From contig OX388350.1 of the NCBI GenBank assembly GCA_947579665.1, positions 33,947,393 to 34,011,392 of the forward strand: a stretch of DNA of 64,000 nucleotides, in the 5' to 3' direction. Source of the stretch: Sympetrum striolatum. Its lineage: Eukaryota > Arthropoda > Insecta > Odonata > Libellulidae. Position 1 is the stretch's first letter. Every line of letters starts with the position of its first letter. Shown here piece by piece: positions 56,881 to 64,000 of the stretch. Made by a program: the position numbers and the translations under genes. The notes under the pieces are model-generated. The model had not been told where the DNA came from and ran no database searches. It worked only from the letters and a program-made list of their open reading frames with translations.

Positions 56881-59800
56881 TTTTCCTGCATCTTATAATT
56901 ACGTTTCTAATGAAAACGATAACAAATACTTGTTATTTTCTATTTTAATTAAACCTATAATTTATGAATATCTTTAAATAAAATGAAATCGTATAGAACG
57001 TCAAAACAATGAGAGAAGGTTGTCAATTTATCAAGTATAAGTTCTTTCGAATATTGACATCAATTATGCTACGGTAGTTTATTTATTGGATGTCCAGCAG
57101 GCCTACAATTACAAATTATGTGTATGAGGTGTTAATAGTCAGTAGATCTCTCAAACACGAGAAGATATAAAACTAGAGTTTCCGCACGTTAAGCGAATAC
57201 GTGCATTATAAGTATCATCAGTTAGAACATAACGCAATCCGTATATAATAACGCGGAATAATCAATTATTTTATTCAATACTCAGAATAAGTTTCTCTGC
57301 AAAAACTACGCTATACAGGAATAAAATTGCGTAACACTATTCTTAAATACTTTATCCTGAGGTATGGAAATATGCAAATTAGATTTTAGGAAACTCTGAA
57401 GGAATATTATTAGATAAATGTTATCATAAACTGTTGCTGCATTCTTAGAAGATAAAATCTAATGTCTAATAATTCTTTTAATGTATGCCAAATAAAATTA
57501 TCTGAACCTCTACCCCTATGTTTATCATTGACATACTTTTACTTTCTCATTTAGATTAAGTTCCTTTTGTATGTCTAATGTTCTACCTATTTATTTGATG
57601 TGACACCAAATATGATTTTTTCCGTAAAAAATCGATGTCTTGCGACGAAAACTGTTATTATTAACATACAAGTAAGCATATAATAGATGATCAATTCTAA
57701 TGTATTTAGTGTTTGTATTCCTTGACTCTAATTCAGAAAAAAATTTTGTCTCAATACGCCCCTATCCGGAACGAAAGTGGAAATGGCGAAATTTCAGTTT
57801 CCGTTTGGTTATTCCACGAAGTCTTGCCAAAGCATATCGATCATAATATTAAAGGGTTACGTGAGCAGTACATTACGGCATATCGACCTCAAAAATTGTG
57901 CCTATTTCTTTGAAACGACCCTAAACGGCATCGGCAGACGCTTGCGAAATTCCGACGCGGTCGCGGCTGAGCACACACCTGATGTTTGTCTTTGGCTTGT
58001 TTGCGAATCTATGCGCCGATCGCAATTAGCGGGACTCCGCGAGATGAGGACGTCCGGCCATTTAGTGTCGCAGCAGATGGCGTTTCGGCCGAATTTCAGC
58101 GGCGAAAAATACGGAATATACCGTTACACCCTTGCGCTTGGGATTTTTGAGGTTTCCGACGGGTTTGGGTGCATTTTATTGGTTGGGGCGACCAGCTTCA
58201 TGAGCTGATATGAGATATATTCCTAACTTTGATGAGCACATATTATGGTGTTATAAAACTGAGAAAATAAATATGGTGAAGAATGGCACTGATGAATATT
58301 TGCAGGATAGATAGTTCCGAATAATAATGAAGAACACAAATCTCTGTCTTTCAAGAAATAATTGGGGAAAGAAAAGGTGTTTCCTTATAGTTCATACAAT
58401 ATGGCAACTACTACAGAAACTAGAAAGCAGCTATTAATTACTACAATTAATCATATCACTTTTGGTGTGAGTGATATCAACATTTTTAATATGTGCCTCT
58501 AGTGTATAAACTGAGGCTGCAAATTGTGTTTTCAATATTTGATAAAGTTGATATTTTTTGCAACTATTTGTTATCGTTAAAGCTGGGGATACACGCATTT
58601 TCTGCTGATGTATAATATTGTTTTTTGTATGAATTTCCTTTCTGACGTTATTTAATTATGCTATTCATAATCTCTGATATGGTACAGTAAGTGATTTCTC
58701 AAATATTATTTTGTGGTTTTTAATATTTTAAAACATTTTTATGTATTCAATGAATTTTATTTCGAAAAAATTGATATATTTCATTTTATGATTGTACTAA
58801 TTTTATTTCTAACGATTTTAACCAGAACAACTATTTTGAATGTTAATTTCGTGATTGTATATACTTGGCATGATATTACCCTAATGCCTATTATGTGTTT
58901 GCAATTTCATCGGTAATTCAGTTCCATCATTTTTGACGGGGTAGTTTTAACAAAAATTGGGGAAATATTTACGCATCTGATAAATACATCAATAAATCTA
59001 TATCTAAAAACTATTATTATTAAATGTGAATTCCGTGAAAATTTTCATTGGACAATCCGAGGAATCGTAAAGTAAGATTGCCCTTCAAGAAAAAATCTTA
59101 TCGAAATGCACATCGACAGGATGAGGTCCTCGTAGGGTGCAGAATCGTCTCTTTGGGAATCGAGCGCAGGTACCTCGTTAAACTTGACATCGACACTCAC
59201 ACGAATATATGTCCGACGGACATAACTCCTCGGAGGGCAGACGAACAAGATCAGTGGGTGGTAGTCGAATAAAAAAAATATATCTCCCTCAGGACTACTC
59301 GGCAGATCAATGAACCAATTCTTTTCCGAATTGCAAGAACCGGAAACAAAAAATTGAGGGAAGCATAAAATGCTTAACTTTAACTTTTGATGTTATTTTA
59401 TATTTATTAAATGTAAAAAGATCCAATGCTATGGTAAAATTGACCGAAATTCTTATTTCTACCCGTTCAGACCTTTAGTCGATGTTTCCGTCATTCAGTA
59501 AACAATAAAATCTTATTGCAAGACTACTTTTATGCAGGATTGGCATAATATTAAAATAAAGGAAGGAAAACCATAAAAATAAATATTTAATTAACATGAA
59601 TAAATATGAATAAAATATAATAAGCACTGAAAATGGTGTCCAGTATATTGCACGCAGGGTCTGAAAGGATTAACAATAAAATAAAAGTTGGTTCTTACAT
59701 TATCTGCTTTCTTTTCCTAAAAGTTCAGCAATAGTTCAAGTAAATGTATTACTATATACATTCCCGCACTTATAATGTATCTTTTTCTATACAATTTCTT

Positions 59801-60477
59801 ATAATGTATTTTTTCTTCTTCTGCTTTAATCTATTTCCACGATAAATACGCATATCGCAGAATGTACTATTTATGATTAATAACCTCATGTTGCAGATAT
59901 ATTTACACTATTCTCCAGGGTGAACATAAGTTAACTGAGTGATGTAAATATTGACAAAATCCTACGGGAAACGTTTCTAAGATGAGTACAAACTTATTAC
60001 TAGTTGCTAAGATGAGGAATGAAATTTCTCCTAAGATAAGAGAAAGGGGTTGAGCGCATTAATATCAAGGTCTACCGTTATGACCTCAGACTCTAGCACT
60101 TATTATTCGTGTGTCCCAATTGCACATCTGGCATTATGCCACAGAATTATGCGGTGTTGCATAAAATTCAACAGCTTCGCGAATGCTCCTGTCGTTTCAT
60201 AAAAATACATCTAAAGATGTAACGATTTACATGCAAAGATGTAACTCAATCTTTAAGATGACCAATCGCTAGTTGAAGATAGCCAAAAATTATATTTTTT
60301 TAATTACAAGATGAGCTTGAAGTATTTCTAAGTGAATTTCACGAATAAGCACTTATCAATGAGATGAAATGAATCGTGCATGAAGCCTTACCAACTGCTA
60401 AGCTAAATCACGGGTGATAATTCTGAGTTTTTGATGTATGAAAGAACACGTATAGAATATTATTTGATACCTATAAA
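56881..60477. other. Non-coding DNA with an island at 57.7-58.2 kb
   Basis: 57750-58210 is CpG-rich with a 143-codon frame (57777-58208), no family recognised, and a near-consensus CTCF-like site at 58070. 59040-59270 is GC-richer, with overlapping frames on both strands and a palindrome at 59208-59224 (TATGTCCGACGGACATA). The remainder is AT-rich. Confidence 0.4.
58070..58083 (+). promoter_or_regulatory. CTCF-like motif (two mismatches)
   Basis: GCAGCAGATGGCGT keeps the AGCAGATGGCG core of the site at 43877 and differs from the CCASYAGRKGGCRS consensus only at its first and last positions. It lies in a CpG-rich island and is in the same orientation as the other site. Confidence 0.3.
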
Positions 60478-60498
60478 AATATATATATATATATATAC
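60478..60498 (+). repeat. (AT)n microsatellite
   Basis: An uninterrupted run of about ten AT units, with no sign of function. Confidence 0.85.
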
Positions 60499-60518
60499 TG
60501 TGTTCTCCTATTGTTATT

Positions 60519-60552
60519 AATTACGCCCCCACTGTAATTGCCCAGTAAATGA
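60519..60552 (+). mobile_element. Fragment of a MITE terminus related to 39024-39181
   Basis: AATTACGCCCCCACTGTAAT followed by TGCCCAGTAAATG parallels the terminus GTTACACCCCAAACGTGTAATTGCCCATTTCATG of the 39-kb element. Only one end is recognisable, so this is a truncated or strongly diverged relative. Confidence 0.35.
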
Positions 60553-62060
60553 ATTTTTGAGGGAACTTGGGAAGATGCATAAAAATCTATCAACAGATTT
60601 TCTTCTGAAAGAAAAGTTAAAATTGTAATTTAATTATAACAAAGGTAAATTTATAATGCTATTTAGTATTCCAGTCCTTTATAGTGTTATTTTAATTCGT
60701 TTTAAAATTTATTATTCCCGCATTCTAGTAGGTCACGCACGCATAGGTTTTCTAAAAACCAAGAGTACAATTATAATGGGTATTAATATAGTCTTGGAAA
60801 TAATAAAGGCAACTGTATAGAGAAAGGAATGGGAAACAATCCAAGCATCTTTCAAACAACGTCTGAAATGATTTGTTTCCTCGTTCACTTTTCCAGAGAA
60901 AGATATTTTTAGAACGTATTGCGCTGCGAGATTTGCCAAAGCGGCACGTTTTCTTCAAAGCGTATTGTAGTGCAATAATCACACACAGAAGAAATGATGG
61001 AAATTCTCATTATATGGTGAGCGAGTACTATTTATGTAAATAAATAGTAACTCTCAAAAAGAATAGTATCCTCTCTCTCTCCTATCTAATTCTCGTATTT
61101 AAATGTTATCGGAGAATAATATGAGTCGCTCTATCTTTTTTATTTATTCGTAACGGCTAAATTCCAGATATTAAGACTGCACATTACTAAACGGAAATTT
61201 AAAACTAAATAACGTGTCAAAATAATATGAAAAGGCGCAACTAATCAATATATTTGTGTGCATACATACATCATATGTATCAATTATACACCCATGTGTA
61301 GTACATTTACGTAATTAGAAACAATAACCACAAATTTAAATGCAGAAAATGTAAATAAAATGTAAAAAATATAGGGAAAGGAAATAGAAAGTATATAAAT
61401 TAAATGAATGATAAATTATAGGAAAAGAGAACAAAAATAAACTACTTAATAATTGAATTTGTTTAAGTCAAAATCAAACTTACAAACTTACCGGTTAGAA
61501 AGGAATGCGCAACAGCAAAATAAGTAAAAAAATTCATATGTGAGACAGTCATAGTATTCGCGAGGATTATTGCTAATGATGAAACGATCATAAATATAAC
61601 CGATTCGTATCAACTGGTGAACCAAAATTTCCAATTATGCTAAGTAATGAATATACGTATCCTATGTACACATAAGTGACGACAGGTTTCAATTGCGCGT
61701 TAACCAAACACCGTTGCATCAAAGAACAACCGCTCGTGCGCATGGAACATCAAACGGCTGCAGGGTCATCACTTCCAATAAACGCACTGCTTTCGCAGTC
61801 GGAAAGAAGAACCAAAATATCCGAGACCATCGAGTGAGCAGGCGCGTTCGGGATTTGCATTAGAACCGAATGCGCAACGGCGCTACGTGCGCTTGGCGTC
61901 TGAGAGGCGCCTCGAGAAAACGCAATAACGCCCGAAGCGGAGCGACCGCAGATGCCTCTCACAGCGTTCAGGTTTAAACAGAGATCGACGTGAGAGGATG
62001 AGCTTGTCAGCTAATAGGGAGTCGCCAGAATCACTGTTACCTTGGCTTCGACGGAGGGAT
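60553..62060. other. Non-coding DNA becoming CpG-rich after 61.7 kb
   Basis: 60560-61650 is AT-rich and featureless. From about 61680 CpG density rises sharply. Overlapping frames on both strands (61750-62210) are short and unrecognised. TGAGAGGC (about 61900) and GCCTCTCA (about 61953) form a small dyad. Confidence 0.4.
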
Positions 62061-62239
62061 TTACCTGCAAGCAGACGAGAAATGCGGGTGAGGTCAATTA
62101 GAGGTTTGCCCAAGGCCGTGTTTCTCAAATGTGGTCCATGTGGGCCCCCCAGGGTCAAGGCTGCGTATCCTAGGATACCCTATGTTTCAAGGCAGAGATT
62201 TACGTGCTAGCAGCCGCGAAATGTGGGCGCGGTCATTAG
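62061..62239 (+). repeat. Direct repeat pair, period 139 bp, in a CpG-rich segment
   Basis: 62061-62100 (TTACCTGCAAGCAGACGAGA and onwards) recurs at 62200-62239 (TTACGTGCTAGCAGCCGCGA and onwards) with about 80% identity. Between them CGTGTTTCTCAAATGTGGTC, followed by CATGTGGGCCCCCCAGGG (62118-62157), resembles hAT termini. A perfect 14-bp palindrome, GTATCCTAGGATAC, lies at 62165-62178. No target duplication or second hAT end is seen. Confidence 0.5.
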
Positions 62240-64000
62240 GAACGGGGCATTCTCCAAGAGCAGTGATTCTGGAAACGTTGTCAGCGGGTCTTAGAGATCC
62301 CACTAGGTTCTCTTGATTCTGTACCCGTGGTTCACTCGTCTTTTAATTGCACGTCAATTTTCCTGTGCTACAATGTTGTCGAACCAATTTTATAATTAAC
62401 TTATGCTAGACCAAATATAAAACTCTAAAAATTGTTGGCGGAGGAAAGACAGGTGCTATGTTTGAAGATTACGAAGAGGGTTTTATAGATAATGAGGACC
62501 ATCGCTAAATTATAGGAGGCATTGGGCGAAAATACGATAGTCCTAATTCTTTCATAATTCGGATTAAAGAGGCGATACATAAAATATGAAATAGCAGCAT
62601 CCGTTTATTCACTGACATTTGTTCCTCCTGCTTCCTTTCTTTGGGACGTATGATATTTTTCCTCGTGTTGGTATTCAGTACTACTACTTTAATCGTATTA
62701 CTAATACTATCCAGTACTATTACGCTGTCGTTTATATCAACATATGTTTCTTTTAAACTACATTTCGGCGTATGGTAGAGTTTAAATATTCTATTACTCT
62801 AATGCAATAATCGATTACTTTAGCCTATAGTTCGTGGAAAAAATTAATTCTTCATGCGATTTGCTCTAGAATCTTTTTTGACCAACTTTCTCGCAGGGTC
62901 AGAACGGCTGATATAACAGAGATGAGGAATACTATAGGTTTTGGGTCTGAATTAATTAAGCAAATTAATTAAGCCTTCGCTTGAATCTTCTGCGCCTTGA
63001 GAAGTTCTGAGAGTTGTTTATAAACTGATTTTGTTAATAGACTTTGTTTAATTTGATTTTTTAACTACTTATAAGTTTTAGAATTCTGCGCGCTAGCTCA
63101 AGTACTAATCTGTAACAGTAATCACAATATTCTCAGTGAAATTCTAGAGGCAGCTCTATCAGAATTTCATTGGGAAAATAAGCAATCTTTCTTGGAATGA
63201 GAAAAATCTATAGAAGACCTTATTTATATCTGCCAGCATCGAGGAGGCGGGAGATGAATGCATGAGAAATTCTCTCTAACAGAAAGTAGCATCGACTTCA
63301 AAGATATGGACGTCCTATGGACACTTAAACCTGTCCATCATTTTGAATGATGGTCTGAAGTCGGATAATTTAAGAAGTTCCAACTCGCTCCATACATTCC
63401 ATTCATAATAACTCGAATTCAAACTTTGCTCAAGGCATGCACTTACAGAGAAAGAGTATTTAAATAGAGTATTTGGAATCTTGACATTAGATTCTTAATA
63501 TAAAAGAGGAGAAACGTAGAATATTTGAAGTACTAACGCTACGATTTGCATCAACGTAGAGCATTAACATCGGATGATTCTAATTGCCATCGATGAAGAG
63601 TTAATCAGTCAGAATCAGAGTCAGAAGTAAAGGAACTCGATCTGGCTACCATCGAGAGCACTCTAAACGCAAGTGCAAGTTATTCTTTAGATGAAACCGG
63701 AGTGGAGGAAAAATCTTTATAAAGGCAGGGAAGCAGAAAACGATTTGCGTGTTTCGGACAGGTTGGCTTGAAAGGAAAGAGAGATTTCCAGTTCAGCTCT
63801 TTCAATTTACTATCACTCATTCTCACATGTCCCCTAAAATTCAACCCATAAATGATAAAAGAATTTAAACGCATATCTCCGGAGCAATATATTTGACACA
63901 TACCAAGTCAATAAGTCAATTAATAGAATAGTATTTGTAGAAACATACTGCGTTTTTGTTCATTACCAATTCTCCTGCAAGTATTGTTAAATTTTATTAT
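62240..64000. other. Non-coding DNA to the window edge
   Basis: AT-rich sequence without splice-bounded frames, repeats or element termini that I can support. Confidence 0.45.

Noticed and set aside
57777..58208. 143-codon plus-strand open frame
   Set aside because: No family is recognised, a second open frame overlaps it, and it has no acceptor or donor at its ends. Kept only as an island.
1..64000. CRISPR array, operon, prophage or bacterial defence island
   Set aside because: No regularly spaced repeats, no dense ORFs, no ribosome-binding patterns. The sequence is clearly eukaryotic.

Overview
This is AT-rich eukaryotic (arthropod, most likely insect) nuclear DNA, not a microbial or viral genome. 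The evidence is a mitochondrial COX1 fragment in the invertebrate mitochondrial code (TGA read as Trp, ATA as Met), a decayed Kolobok-like transposon, tRNA-derived SINEs, hAT, palindromic and foldback MITEs, and many 5'-truncated LINE tails. There are no operons or long ORFs. The species cannot be fixed from this window.

No complete host gene is visible. The best host coding candidate is one GC-rich exon on the minus strand (13119-13233), bounded by a consensus acceptor and donor and keeping an open frame. Two weaker exon-like segments end at strong donors (8305-8364 and 18771-18838). The window is therefore intergenic DNA, or long introns of one or more large genes. GC- and CpG-richer islands of 200-800 bp (about 0.65-0.95, 7.9-8.5, 10.0-10.4, 11.6-12.1, 15.8-16.4, 20.2-20.6, 22.8-23.2, 28.1-28.6, 30.2-30.6, 40.9-41.5, 42.4-42.9, 43.8-44.1, 46.6-47.4, 53.8-54.1, 56.3-56.6, 57.7-58.2 and 61.7-62.3 kb) stand out from the background and are candidate conserved non-coding or regulatory elements. 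Two of them carry near-consensus CTCF-like motifs.

Layout. 0-4 kb: tRNA-like element on the minus strand, then a NUMT of the 5' part of COX1. 8-13 kb: SINE relic, possible first exon, 0.68-kb foldback element, splice-flanked exon. 13-18 kb: LINE 3' ends and a 174-bp hairpin. 20-27 kb: old tandem duplications, minus-strand LINE tails, a 315-bp hAT MITE with a perfect 8-bp target-site duplication (TSD), and a SINE with TSD. 28-33 kb: 261-bp long hairpin, and a decayed unidentified coding relic. 35-40 kb: two copies of a 77-bp palindromic TA-flanked MITE in opposite orientation, a 158-bp double-dyad MITE, and a pre-miRNA-like hairpin. 43 kb: LINE 3' end. 47.7-49.6 kb: Kolobok-like transposon with 19-bp TIRs, TTAA TSD and a frameshifted, C-terminally deleted transposase. 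49.8-57 kb: more fragments of the same LINE family and more tandem duplications. 57-64 kb: mostly featureless AT-rich DNA, with a MITE fragment and a CpG-rich repeated segment.

There is no gene pathway to reconstruct. The biology here is mobile-element turnover, small non-autonomous transposons able to form hairpins, and scattered regulatory-looking islands. All family assignments rest on reading motifs by eye, and no database search was possible.
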